A stretch of 64,000 nt of DNA, from positions 114,280-178,279 of the forward strand of contig NZ_FORG01000008.1 of assembly GCF_900113945.1 (NCBI RefSeq), written 5' to 3'. Every line of letters starts with the position of its first letter. The first letter of the stretch is position 1. This stretch comes from Xenorhabdus mauleonii (GTDB lineage Bacteria > Pseudomonadota > Gammaproteobacteria > Enterobacterales > Enterobacteriaceae). Positions 49,837 through 59,600 of the stretch are shown in pieces. Below the pieces are notes generated by a model that had not been told where the DNA came from, searched no databases, and saw only the letters and a program-made list of their open reading frames with translations. Position numbers and translations under genes: made by a program.

Positions 49837-50805
49837 ATGAATAAAGATAAAGACACAGATAGTAAAGCAGGATATACCCCAAAATTTCATCGTTCTTATT
49901 TACATCCTCGCTATTGGGGGATCTGGGCTGGCGTGGGGGTGTTAGCCAGCTTGGCCTATGTTCCAGTAAAATGGCGCGATCCTTTTCTGGCTAAGATTGG
50001 CGCTTGGGCGGGCAAAAAAGCGAAAAGTGCTCGCCGCAGGGCAAAAATCAATTTAATTTATTGTTTTCCTGAGTTAACCGATCAGCAGCGCGAAGAATTA
50101 ATTGATCAAATGTTTGCCTGTGCCCCCCAATCATTTGTCATGCTGGCAGAACTCTGTTTAAAAGGTGCAGAATCTACATTGCAACGCACCCAATGGCACG
50201 GAGAGGAAATTTTAACAGACTTAAAAGCACAGGGAAAAAATGTCATTTTAATGGTTCCTCATGGGTGGGCGATAGATATACCGGCCATGCTTTTGGCCGC
50301 TCGCGGATACAAAATATCCGGTATGTTTCACCATCAAAGCAATCCTGTAGCCGATTATTTGTGGAATAAAACACGCCAGTTTTTTGGTGGACGTTTGCAC
50401 TCCCGTGATGCAGGCATAAAACCTTTTATCGCCTCAATACGCGAAGGTTATTGGGGATATTACTTGCCAGATGAAGACCACGGTGAAAAGCAAAGTGAAT
50501 TTGTCGATTTCTTTGCTACTTACAAAGCAACGTTGCCTGCGGTTGGGCGTTTAATGAAAGTCTGCCGCGCTGCGGTTGTTCCATTATTTCCAGTTTATAA
50601 CTGCCAGACTCATCAATTGGATATTTTTATTCGCCCGCCGATGGATGATATTGAAGGGCAGGATGATGCATATATTGCCCGCCGTATGAATCAGGAAGTT
50701 GAAGAATTGGTTAAACCTAATCCTGAACACTATACATGGATATTAAAACTGCTTAAAACGCGAAAAGAAGGGGATATCGAACCTTATAAGAGGCAAGATC
50801 TGTAA
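49837..50805 (+). CDS. lpxM: Lipid A myristoyltransferase LpxM (MsbB)
   Basis: A 322-residue inner-membrane late acyltransferase that adds the last secondary acyl chain (myristate in E. coli) to lipid A. It has an N-terminal membrane anchor (about 28-44), the catalytic HX4D motif in MVPHGWAIDIPAM, and LPDEDHGEKQSEFVDFFATYKATLP. Conserved gene order with mepM supports LpxM over the paralogue LpxL. The acyl chain used here is not readable. Confidence 0.95.
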   Translation: MNKDKDTDSKAGYTPKFHRSYLHPRYWGIWAGVGVLASLAYVPVKWRDPFLAKIGAWAGKKAKSARRRAKINLIYCFPELTDQQREELIDQMFACAPQSFVMLAELCLKGAESTLQRTQWHGEEILTDLKAQGKNVILMVPHGWAIDIPAMLLAARGYKISGMFHHQSNPVADYLWNKTRQFFGGRLHSRDAGIKPFIASIREGYWGYYLPDEDHGEKQSEFVDFFATYKATLPAVGRLMKVCRAAVVPLFPVYNCQTHQLDIFIRPPMDDIEGQDDAYIARRMNQEVEELVKPNPEHYTWILKLLKTRKEGDIEPYKRQDL

Positions 50806-51245
50806 TGTGAAGGCCATCAGATAAATAGGCTATTTGAATTGCAGTCTCTCTAAGGTAGATAACCACTTTTATTGCTGGTGGATGCTTAAGTTTCCATCAG
50901 CCTATTGATTTATCAACCCTAACAGCGTTTGTTGCATACTCTCGATTCCCTCCATTCCCTCCATTCATTAATCACTTATTTAGGCTTTATTCCCCTTCAA
51001 TAATCATTTCTTTTTTACCAACATATTTGCGATGCAGATAGGATTTCATTTACTTAAAAGTGATAACTGCTTGAGAGTAATTTTATGCCAAATAAAAAAC
51101 TTAAATTTAACTTAAGATAAATATATATTATCATCCTAAATTGAATTTTAAGAATAATTCAATGATAAATAACATGTTGTTTATCCGGCACATATTCAGA
51201 TTTTTAGTCTGTTAATCACTCAATTATCGTTATACAGGAAATCTA
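50806..51245. other. Non-coding region between lpxM and the MFS gene
   Basis: About 440 bases with no credible ORF. An imperfect hairpin (GCTGGTGGA at 50874, TCCATCAGC at 50892) without a T-run may end lpxM. The right half is AT-rich and should hold the MFS promoter. The core synteny with E. coli ends here. Confidence 0.5.
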
Positions 51246-52451
51246 ATGTCCGTTAAAAACATGTACCGACAGGTACTAATTCTGGCAAGTGCACAAGCTA
51301 TCTTTCAGACCGTTTCAGTACTTGTCATGACCATTGGTGGGCTTGCTGGTGGTCTGCTTGCCCCATCGCCCAAATTTGCTACCGCACCAATCGCAACAAT
51401 GTTTCTCGGTACGGCTGCGGCCATCTTTCCTGCTTCCCTCTGGATGTCCCGGGTAGGGCGAAAAAAAGGATTCTGCGCGGGAGCTGTGGCGGGTGTTGCT
51501 GGAGGAATTATCGCTGGTACAGGCATTATTACATCTTCATTTATCCTGCTGTGCGTAGGCACCTTTATGGTCGGGGTATACCAATCTTTTGCACAGTTTT
51601 ATCGTTTTGCTGCAATTGAAGTGGCTAGTGATACTTTCAGGCCACGTGCTATATCTTTGGTCATGGCAGGGGGGATCGTGGCTGCGTTTGCAGGGCCACT
51701 GCTTGCCAGACTTGGCAAAGATATTTTGACGCCGCATTACCTTGGCTCTTTTGCTATTCTCGCTGGAATTTCAGTGGTAGCGGTTTTGATCCTCTCGCGT
51801 CTTGCCATACCATCCAGAATGGAAGCTGTGGCTACACATGAGCCTGCGCGCCCGTGGCAAAGGGTTATCACGCAACCGGCCTACTTGATAGCATTGTTTG
51901 GTGCGGCTACTGGTTACGGCATCATGATTCTTGCCATGACAGCGACCCCTCTCGCCATGTCTCATCATTCCCATTCTCTGTCTGACACATCAACAGTCAT
52001 TCAGTTGCATGTTCTCGGTATGTTTTTACCCTCATTCTTCACGGGAACATTGATTGAACGGTTCGGAAGCATCAAGATAATGCTGGCGGGCATTTTGCTT
52101 TACGCTTGTCATATTGCACTAGCCCTGACGGGTACGGGATTTTACTCCTTTGCAGGCGCACTTATTTTTGTGGGGCTTGGATGGAATTTCCTTTACATCG
52201 GCGGAACGGCACTCGTAACCACCACATTTTCACCATCAGAAAAAGGGATCGCACAGGCAGTCAATGATATGACTATATTTGTGGTCGGGCTGGCATGCTC
52301 ACTCAGCGCGGGTGCACTGTTGGAGAATATAGGGTGGGAAAAGTTAAATGAAGTGTTACTGCCTTGGCTCGCTCTTGCGGCTATCGCATTAATTATACTG
52401 GGCGTGCATCGCAGAAATATTATGAAGACGGCAAATGATCCAACGGAGTAA
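51246..52451 (+). CDS. MFS transporter of unknown substrate
   Basis: A 401-residue inner-membrane protein with about 12 hydrophobic helices. The loop between helices 2 and 3 reads SLWMSRVGRKKGFCAGA, a motif A-like sequence of the major facilitator superfamily. It does not match a named transporter I recognise (not MdtH, EmrD or Bcr). CAGGAAA precedes the ATG. It stands alone at the start of the accessory region after lpxM. Confidence 0.87.
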   Translation: MSVKNMYRQVLILASAQAIFQTVSVLVMTIGGLAGGLLAPSPKFATAPIATMFLGTAAAIFPASLWMSRVGRKKGFCAGAVAGVAGGIIAGTGIITSSFILLCVGTFMVGVYQSFAQFYRFAAIEVASDTFRPRAISLVMAGGIVAAFAGPLLARLGKDILTPHYLGSFAILAGISVVAVLILSRLAIPSRMEAVATHEPARPWQRVITQPAYLIALFGAATGYGIMILAMTATPLAMSHHSHSLSDTSTVIQLHVLGMFLPSFFTGTLIERFGSIKIMLAGILLYACHIALALTGTGFYSFAGALIFVGLGWNFLYIGGTALVTTTFSPSEKGIAQAVNDMTIFVVGLACSLSAGALLENIGWEKLNEVLLPWLALAAIALIILGVHRRNIMKTANDPTE

Positions 52452-52601
52452 TAGCATGTCAAAACGGCGTTTCTCTGAGTGACAGGTTACGCCCGTTTTG
52501 AAACAGCCTTTTCCAGATTTATCGCATTGATAAGCGGTCATTGTTTCCTCGTTTACCATTGGTGATATCCATAAATTTTTCCGCTTATCGAGTGAATTCA
52601 T
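52389..52601 (-). CDS. Small unrecognised ORF, overlapping the MFS 3' end
   Basis: A 70-codon frame beginning MNSLDKRKNLWIS and containing YQCDKSGKGCFKTGVTCHSEK, where three Cys and one His are spaced like a small zinc-binding knuckle. Its ATG overlaps the stop of the frame at 52598-52705 (ATGA). The last 63 bases run antisense into the MFS gene, which speaks for a truncated remnant or a chance frame. Confidence 0.3.
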   Translation of the reverse strand: MNSLDKRKNLWISPMVNEETMTAYQCDKSGKGCFKTGVTCHSEKRRFDMLLLRWIICRLHNISAMHAQYN

Positions 52602-52705
52602 GTTTTCTCCGAAGCCGTGGCTCGGATGCCTGCCTCGGCCAGTTGCTCAGCCATTTTTCTTATCAACGTATTATGAACATCACCCAGAAATCTATGCCAT
52701 CCCAT
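52598..52705 (-). CDS. Small unrecognised ORF, possible phage or regulatory remnant
   Basis: A 35-residue frame, MGWHRFLGDV through AEQLAEAGIRATASEKT, with a regular amphipathic helix and a GC content above its surroundings. It is coupled to the next frame by an ATGA overlap. There is no ribosome site. The pair looks like part of a decayed accessory element; no family can be named. Confidence 0.3.
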   Translation of the reverse strand: MGWHRFLGDVHNTLIRKMAEQLAEAGIRATASEKT

Positions 52706-52948
52706 GATTATCTATCGGCACAGTGCAGGCACAATAGAGGAGAGTGAACTCAATTAATGGCTGGATATACAAAATATTGCACCTGATAACGCTATGTTAA
52801 AATGCCGATTATGACGGGATAACATATTTTAATACGGATATAATCGACATCACGTTTAAGTTAGAATGGTTTACGTATTTTTTTAGGAAGTAGCAGTTAT
52901 CATTTTATTTGTTAACATGATAGCGCTTAGAATAAAAAAGGAATAAAT

Positions 52949-53476
52949 ATGTATGAGTATATAATTCGAGATTATCTCTCTCTCCCGAGAGAAATACTTT
53001 CATCATTTATTGTTTTAGACAATGGCAAAGATGGTTATTATGAAAGGGGAGATAACAATCGACATAATCGTATACGAATTACTCAAGAGCTATACCCCGT
53101 CTTTGCAACTGAGCATAAATCTCTTATCCGTTTTTTATTGGAACAAGAAATTGAGAGTTGTGCGCTCTATGAATATGGTACCGATCTTATGAGAGCATTG
53201 TCATATATGTTGTTGACTATGGCGGACATAGAAGACTCACTGTTATTTTATCGAACCAAGTTTGAAACCCATTTTGATGCTAGATGTGCAATGGATATTG
53301 AACCAATTTTTGGTGAAGATAAGGATAAGACGAAAGCGTATTTTTTAGGAAAAAATCAGGATGTAGTGAATGTAATAGAATATTATGAACAGTTTCCTTA
53401 TATCAGTAAAACCGACTATATTAAACAAATACAGGATCATAAATTAATGGAGTACTGGTTATATAATAATGATTAA
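52949..53476 (+). CDS. Unrecognised 175-residue orphan protein
   Basis: No family recognised. It is a soluble, acidic, helix-rich protein (MYEYIIRDYLSLPREIL, then KSLIRFLLEQEIESCALYEYGTDLMRALSYMLLTMADIEDSLLFY) with no signal peptide. AAAAGGA precedes the ATG, so it is expressed. It is AT-rich and stands alone about 1 kb before the two-partner-secretion operon. Small acidic proteins of this kind near such operons can be orphan immunity proteins, but position alone does not show it. Confidence 0.7.
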   Translation: MYEYIIRDYLSLPREILSSFIVLDNGKDGYYERGDNNRHNRIRITQELYPVFATEHKSLIRFLLEQEIESCALYEYGTDLMRALSYMLLTMADIEDSLLFYRTKFETHFDARCAMDIEPIFGEDKDKTKAYFLGKNQDVVNVIEYYEQFPYISKTDYIKQIQDHKLMEYWLYNND

Positions 53477-54442
53477 CACTTTATTATCATTTAATTTTTA
53501 GTGTTGGTTTTTATGTGACCTTATCAATCATAAGATAGGCAGTAAATTCCATTTAATTAGAAATTTTACTGTCATCTTTCACTGCTCAAGAGAAAATCAC
53601 TTGCCACATGGTGGAGCACATTGCTGGTTTCATTTACCTTCAAATGAAGCTGATTACAGGCTGTTCAGGCCAAAAATCGTGGATTTTTGTTGCCTTCGGA
53701 GCTGGGGGAATTTTATCCCATCACTAGAGGATAAGCACTAGGCTGGTTACAAGGGCAGTAGCGGGCATGAATCCTTTAGCCCGTGTACAATAAGGTAATG
53801 CTTCACTTTCTATGGTTATCTTCCAACAATGTCTGTTATTACCAGTGCCTTCATTTTTTTTATTGAATTTGTCAGGGCGCTCATTTGATAAATTTTTCCT
53901 AAAAAAAGGATAAAAACAAGATGTAACCAGGCGTGCCTACGGACAAAATTGAAAACTCATTCAGGTCAATTACAAAGAAGAGGTAATGTCAATGTTGCAA
54001 TCCATTTCTATTATGGAGATTTTCTGATTTATATTAATGATCCAGTTTTTAATTGGTTGCTGGAAAATAATAACATCATCATTTTATGAGCTTTTTCCAC
54101 ATGACCGCGTTTAAATGACAGATGATTAGCTATTTATCAATGCATTAAAAACCACCTTAATATTAATGGGTTAAATTCTATTTTTATATCATGTTTATAT
54201 TTTTCTTCTTACAAATACTAAATTGATTGATGGTTTTTCTGTTGGTTTCCGAAATATAATTTTAAATTAAATTCAATTTCGTAAAATAAAACCAGGTAAA
54301 TTTAATAAATTCATCTCTGTGATTTTGATCTATTTTATTTATTTGAAAAATATTCAGATTAAACCATAATTGTCCCTCTGAATTCTCCCCGCGGTTGTTT
54401 GATAGTGCTCATTGATAGCGCTAAATAGTTTTTGGTTCAATT
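53477..54442. other. Long non-coding region before the two-partner-secretion operon
   Basis: Nearly 970 bases with only short, unconvincing frames. The part from about 53560 to 53800 is less AT-rich and may hold a decayed gene, but no reading stays open. The last 300 bases are very AT-rich. Just before the tpsB start two similar 13-mers follow each other (GATAGTGCTCATT at about 54402, GATAGCGCTAAAT at about 54415). A long AT-rich leader suggests H-NS-type silencing or complex control. Confidence 0.45.
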
Positions 54443-56146
54443 ATGGCGATTAAAATACACAGCAAAAATAAAATAATAGTCGGGTTAGCTATATATGTTT
54501 TTTTTACCATTCCATCTGTACTGGCCGATGAACACTCATTTATCCATCAAAAACAACAACAGCAGGCTTTAGAACAAAGTCTGGAAGCTAAGGCACCGAG
54601 TGTTCGACTTGCGGAAAGTCCTGCGTCAGTTTCCCGATTGACATTTCCGAAAGAGACACCGTGTTTTGTTATCCATAAAGTGGCATTGTCCGGTCGGGAT
54701 GCCTTGCCCCATTGGGTGCCGTTACAACGGTTGGCCAATCAGGCCAACGGGCAGTGTCTGGGGATGCAAGGTATTAGCTTGTTAATGGGCAATATGCAAA
54801 ATCGGTTGATTGCCCACGGTTGGGTGACCACCCGGGTCGTTGCCCCCGAGCAGAATTTGCGTCAGGGCGAACTTAAGTTGCATATCGTCCTGGGTAGGGT
54901 ACGACACATTCGTTATGCTGATGATGCCGACACCTACGCCACGCTCTATAACGCCATGCCGGCCCGTGAAGGACGCTTGCTGGATTTACGTGATATTGAG
55001 CAAGGATTGGAAAATTTGCAAAGGCTGCCTAATGTGCAAGCCTCAATGGAACTGGTGCCGGGGGAGCAACCCGGCGAAAGCGACATTGTGATTAAACGCC
55101 ACCAATCCCGTTTCTGGCATGCCGGGGCGTGGGTTGATAATAGCGGCGGTCAACCCACGGGGCGGACTCAGGGCGGGCTGATGTTAGCGCTGGATAACCC
55201 GACGTCATTGAGCGATTTACTGTATGTGTCGATGACCCGTGATTTGGCCTTCTCCAACCGCAAAGATTCGACCAATTACACCGCGCATTATTCGGTGCCG
55301 TTCGGCGACTGGCAGTTTGCGGTGACGGGCAGTAAATACACGTATGCGCAAACTGTCCCTGAGCTAAATGAAGAAGCGAAATACCGTGGACGCAGTCAGA
55401 GCTTGAATGCCCAGTTAAGCCGGGTTCTGCATCGCAATGCCAGTTCGAAAACGACCTTGACTTACGGGGTGAATGTCCGGCAAACCCGTAGCTATATCAA
55501 ACAGACTGAAATCGGAACCCAAAAACGCCGTACCAGCAACTGGAGTCTGGGGCTAAACCATCGCCATTATCTGAATTCAGCAGTACTGGATGCCGGAGTG
55601 CGTTACCAGAAAGGTACCCGCTGGTTCGGGGCATTGCCGGCCTCTGAAGAAAGCCGCGATCCATCCTCTCCGGACTATGCCACGGCAAAAGCAGAAATTA
55701 TCCAACTTTCTGCGTCACTGAATACTCCCTTCTCCTTGGCAAAAGCCCAGTTCGAACATCGTATCGAATACCTGCAGCAGTGGAGCAATACACCATTGAC
55801 CCCGCAAGACCAATTCAGCATCGGGAACCGCTGGACAGTGCGGGGATTTGATGGCGAACGCACATTAAGTGCCAGTGAGGGCTGGACACTGCGCAATACC
55901 TTGTCTTGGAAAACCCCGCTGCCGGAACAGCAACTGTATGTTGGGGCAGATTATGGCCGGGTTGGCGGCCAAGGCGCAGACCGGATTATCGGCCGAACAT
56001 TGGCCGGCGGCGTGATAGGTGTTAAAGGCCATATTCGCCCGGCCAATCTGGCGTATGACGTCTCCGTGGGCACACCGTTTTCCAAACCCGACGGGTTTAA
56101 AACTGACCGTGTCTATGTGGGTTTCAGCGTGAACTGGCAGTACTGA
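54443..56146 (+). CDS. TpsB outer-membrane transporter of a two-partner secretion system (ShlB/CdiB type)
   Basis: A 567-residue outer-membrane protein. It has a signal peptide (about 1-28, ending SVLADE), POTRA domains (about 75-240, FVIHKVALSGRDALPHWVPL, GWVTTRVVAPEQNLRQGELKLHIVLGRV), then a 16-strand beta-barrel with the L6 motif VRGFDGERTL near 467 and a terminal strand VYVGFSVNWQY ending in an aromatic residue. It exports the large TpsA encoded two genes downstream. GC content is clearly above that of the upstream region. The symbol cdiB would be premature, because a toxin end and an immunity gene are not in view. Confidence 0.93.
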   Translation: MAIKIHSKNKIIVGLAIYVFFTIPSVLADEHSFIHQKQQQQALEQSLEAKAPSVRLAESPASVSRLTFPKETPCFVIHKVALSGRDALPHWVPLQRLANQANGQCLGMQGISLLMGNMQNRLIAHGWVTTRVVAPEQNLRQGELKLHIVLGRVRHIRYADDADTYATLYNAMPAREGRLLDLRDIEQGLENLQRLPNVQASMELVPGEQPGESDIVIKRHQSRFWHAGAWVDNSGGQPTGRTQGGLMLALDNPTSLSDLLYVSMTRDLAFSNRKDSTNYTAHYSVPFGDWQFAVTGSKYTYAQTVPELNEEAKYRGRSQSLNAQLSRVLHRNASSKTTLTYGVNVRQTRSYIKQTEIGTQKRRTSNWSLGLNHRHYLNSAVLDAGVRYQKGTRWFGALPASEESRDPSSPDYATAKAEIIQLSASLNTPFSLAKAQFEHRIEYLQQWSNTPLTPQDQFSIGNRWTVRGFDGERTLSASEGWTLRNTLSWKTPLPEQQLYVGADYGRVGGQGADRIIGRTLAGGVIGVKGHIRPANLAYDVSVGTPFSKPDGFKTDRVYVGFSVNWQY

Positions 56147-56156
56147 GGGGAATACC

Positions 56157-56699
56157 ATGTTAATCGGTGATTATGAGGTGTATGCCCCCCATATTTTGGG
56201 GGGAAACGCCAATGAAACTGAAATGTTGGGGGCCGCGACCTGGCTTTGGATGCAGTCACCCCTGCACCAGAACGCCCCTTTGATAGCCTTGTCCACGCTG
56301 TTATTGCCCGTGATTAAAGCCGAACAGTACGTTTTGGTCGCCCATAACGGGCAGCCTGTTTTTTACCTGAGTTATGCGTTTTTCGATGAGGAAAACGAAC
56401 ATCGTTATCTGACACAAGATGATAACGCCCGTCTTTATCAACAAGTAAATAGCGGCAATCGACTCTGGTTTTTAGAGTGGATGACGCCGTTCGGCCATAG
56501 CCGTGACATGGCGAACTTGCTTCGGCGCGAAATTTTTCCTTATCACTGTTACCGCGCCCTGTATCACAAAGGCAGTGAACGCGGCGGCGCGCGCGTTCTC
56601 CAGTTCAGGGGACGGGGTGTCAGCCGTCAACAGGCGGCTCATTGGTGGCATGACCATCCCCTTACACATGAATTTCCCGCAAGAGACTCTTCACGATGA
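56157..56699 (+). CDS. HlyC-type toxin-activating lysine acyltransferase (CdiC-like)
   Basis: A 180-residue cytoplasmic enzyme of the HlyC family, which moves fatty acyl groups from acyl-ACP to lysines of a protein toxin. The signature LGAATWLWMQSPLHQNAPL aligns with HlyC, placing the catalytic His at 37, and LSTLLLPVIKAEQYVL and YLSYAFFDEENEHRYL follow. The catalytic Asp of HlyC (in WFIDWIAPFGD) is Glu107 here (WFLEWMTPFG). GAGGGG precedes the ATG; the gene lies 10 nt after tpsB and its stop overlaps the tpsA start (ATGA). Its target is therefore probably the TpsA protein, and some CDI loci carry such a gene (cdiC). Confidence 0.9.
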   Translation: MLIGDYEVYAPHILGGNANETEMLGAATWLWMQSPLHQNAPLIALSTLLLPVIKAEQYVLVAHNGQPVFYLSYAFFDEENEHRYLTQDDNARLYQQVNSGNRLWFLEWMTPFGHSRDMANLLRREIFPYHCYRALYHKGSERGGARVLQFRGRGVSRQQAAHWWHDHPLTHEFPARDSSR

Positions 56700-59600
56700 A
56701 CAAACATTTTTACCGAGTGATTTTTAATAAAGCCCGCCAAATGCTGATGGTTGTTGCGGATATTGGTCGTAGCCATACGGCAGGGCAAACACGCGGTGGA
56801 ATGTCTGGATCGACATCGTTGATCACCCGTGTTTCCCTGACGCCGTTAGTCTTTGGTATTTCGCTGGCATTGGGGCTGGTCAGTCCTTCCGTACAGGCAC
56901 GCATTGTTGCCGACAATAATGCCCCGGGGACACAGCAACCTACCGTCATTTCGGCGGCCAATGGCGTCGCTCAAGTCAATATTCAGACGCCCAACAGTGA
57001 TGGCGTGTCCCGTAACCAATACAGCCAGTTTGATGTAGAACAGCGTGGCGCCATTCTCAACAACAGTGGGGTTAACACAAAAACGGAACTGGGAGGATTG
57101 ATTACAGGGAACCCGTGGCTGGCGCAGGGAGAAGCCCAAATCATCTTAAATGAGGTGAACAGCCGGGATCCGAGTCAGTTGAATGGGTTTATTGAGGTGG
57201 CGGGCAAGCGGGCCGATGTGATTATTGCTAACCCGGCGGGGATTACCTGTCACGGTTGCGGTTTTATTAATGCCAGCCAAACCACATTGGCAGCAGGCCA
57301 GACCATTCTGGAAAATGGCCGCCTGAAAGGGTTTGAGGTGGGAAACGGTATCCTGACCGTTGACGGCAAGGGACTGAACGATACCCAGAGCGATTACACC
57401 CGCCTGATTGCCCGAGCCGTGAATATCAACGGCAAATTACACGCCCAGGATTTGACGGTCACGATCGGACGCAACCAAGTTGATGCACAGGGCAATGTTG
57501 TTCAGGTGCGTGGGGGAGACAGCCAAAATAAACCGGCATTCAGTCTGGATGTGGCAGCTATTGGCGGCATGTATGCCAATAAAATTAAACTGGTCGGCAC
57601 CGAACAGGGCGTGGGCGTTCGTAACGCGGGGCAACTTGGAGCACTGGCGGGCAATCTGACGCTCAATAATAACGGGCAACTCAGTAACAGTGGCATGATA
57701 ACGGCGTCAGCCGATATGGATCTCCAAAATCAGAGCAATCTCACTAATCAGGGTGAGATGACGGCGGGACAGGACATGAAAATCTATGCCCGTAATCATC
57801 TGGATAACCAAGGGCGGATCAAAACCGGCCGGCATCTGGATATCCAGAGTGCTGCCTTGGATAACCATGAAAATGGGGTATTAGCCGCCGGTGTTGACAG
57901 TGACGACAAACTGACACAACGGGGAAATTTCACGCTCAATAGTCAGGGTAAACTGTCCAATCAAGGCACCATCGCCGCCTCGGACGATATTACGCTCGAA
58001 AACCAGAAAGATTTTCTCAATCAAGGCAAAATTATTGCTGGTCGGGATACCACCCTAAAAACCCGTGATCATTTTATCCACCAAGGCCAGATATTGACCG
58101 GTCGTCATTTCAGCAGCCAGAGCAATACATTCGACAGTCAGACAGGCAGCATATTGGCAGCGGGGGTTGACCGTGACGGAAAACCAACCCAGACGGGTAA
58201 CCTGACGGTTAACGCCCGTGAAACCGCGTCACTGCATGGTCACAATTTAGCGTCTGATACGCTATCTGTGGAGGCAAAAAACATCTCACTCAGGGGCAGC
58301 CAGACAGAAGGCAATGACCTGACGCTGACCTCAGCGACCCGGCTGGATCTACAGGACGCCTACCTCAGTGCAAACAAGGCGATGACTTTATCCGCACCGG
58401 AATTGATTGATAATCAGCGCGGCGAATTGAATGCAGAAACGCTGGTACTCAACAGCCAACAGTTACTGAATAACGCAGGACGCATTACCCAGACCGGACA
58501 ACATGCTCTCCGGTTGGAGCACGCTGCTGGTATTGAAAACAATGGCGGAACAATTGCATCAAACGGGCAAGATTTAATCGTTAAGGCCAAGATGGTAGCG
58601 AACCAAAAAGGCACACTGGCGCATGCCGGCTCCGGGGTATTTTCAGTGGAGACGGCTGACTTTCAGGGAAAGGACGGTCGTTTAATCTCTGACGGGGCGC
58701 TTAAACTGTCTGGCGGTCGTTATCAATTAAGTCGGGGGAGCGTATCGGCGCAGAGAATAACGGCGGATATCCAGTCCCTCGACAATCGCCTGGGAAAAAT
58801 GATCCAGAGTGGGAAAAATACTCTCACCTTGGCGATCCAGCAGGGGCTGGACAATCGCAGCGGCACAATATCTGCCAATGGAACGATCGATATCCGAGCC
58901 GATAGTCTGGTGAATAATACCCTTACGGAAAGTGAACTCGGGAAAGAAGACGTTCTGACAAACGAAGAACTCAGTCATGCACAGGGGAAAATTGTCGCGG
59001 CTGAGGATGGTCGGCTGCAGATAAACGTAAAAAATGACATGAATAATGATGCGGGGCAATTACGGGCTTCAGATTCGGTGACAATATCGGCCTCAGCCAT
59101 CCATAACCAGAAGGGTCGTATTAGTTCCTCGGGCGGGGATATCGCGCTGACCACGGGGCAGCTCAATAATGAAAAAGGCCAGATAAAGGCAGGCGATGTT
59201 GATATCAACACGGGGAGCCATCAACTGAATAATACCGCCGGACAGGTGGCAGCCGAACGCCGTATGACCCTGCAAACCGGTGAACTTCTTAACCAAGGCG
59301 GCTTGATTCAAAGTGGGCAGGCATTGACCATCAATACACACGGGGAGCACTTAGATAACCGGAATACACATCTTTCCGGTGGGGTGTTCAGTCAGGGCGC
59401 GATAAACCTGACGGTGGGCAGACTCAGTAATCAGTCCGGTCACATTGGCAGCGGTGGCGACTTGACTTTGATCGGGGAGGATGTAGCTAACCAGCAAGGG
59501 CAGATCCTGGGAGAAAAAAACACATCGCTGACCGTGGCGGGGCTGAACAACAATCACGGCTTGCTGCAAAGCGGTGGTCAATTGACGTTGAACGCGCAAT

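Noticed and set aside
53560..53800. Possible small gene (MVEHIAGFIYLQ...) before the TPS operon
   Set aside because: A frame of about 40 codons without ribosome site or recognisable pattern.
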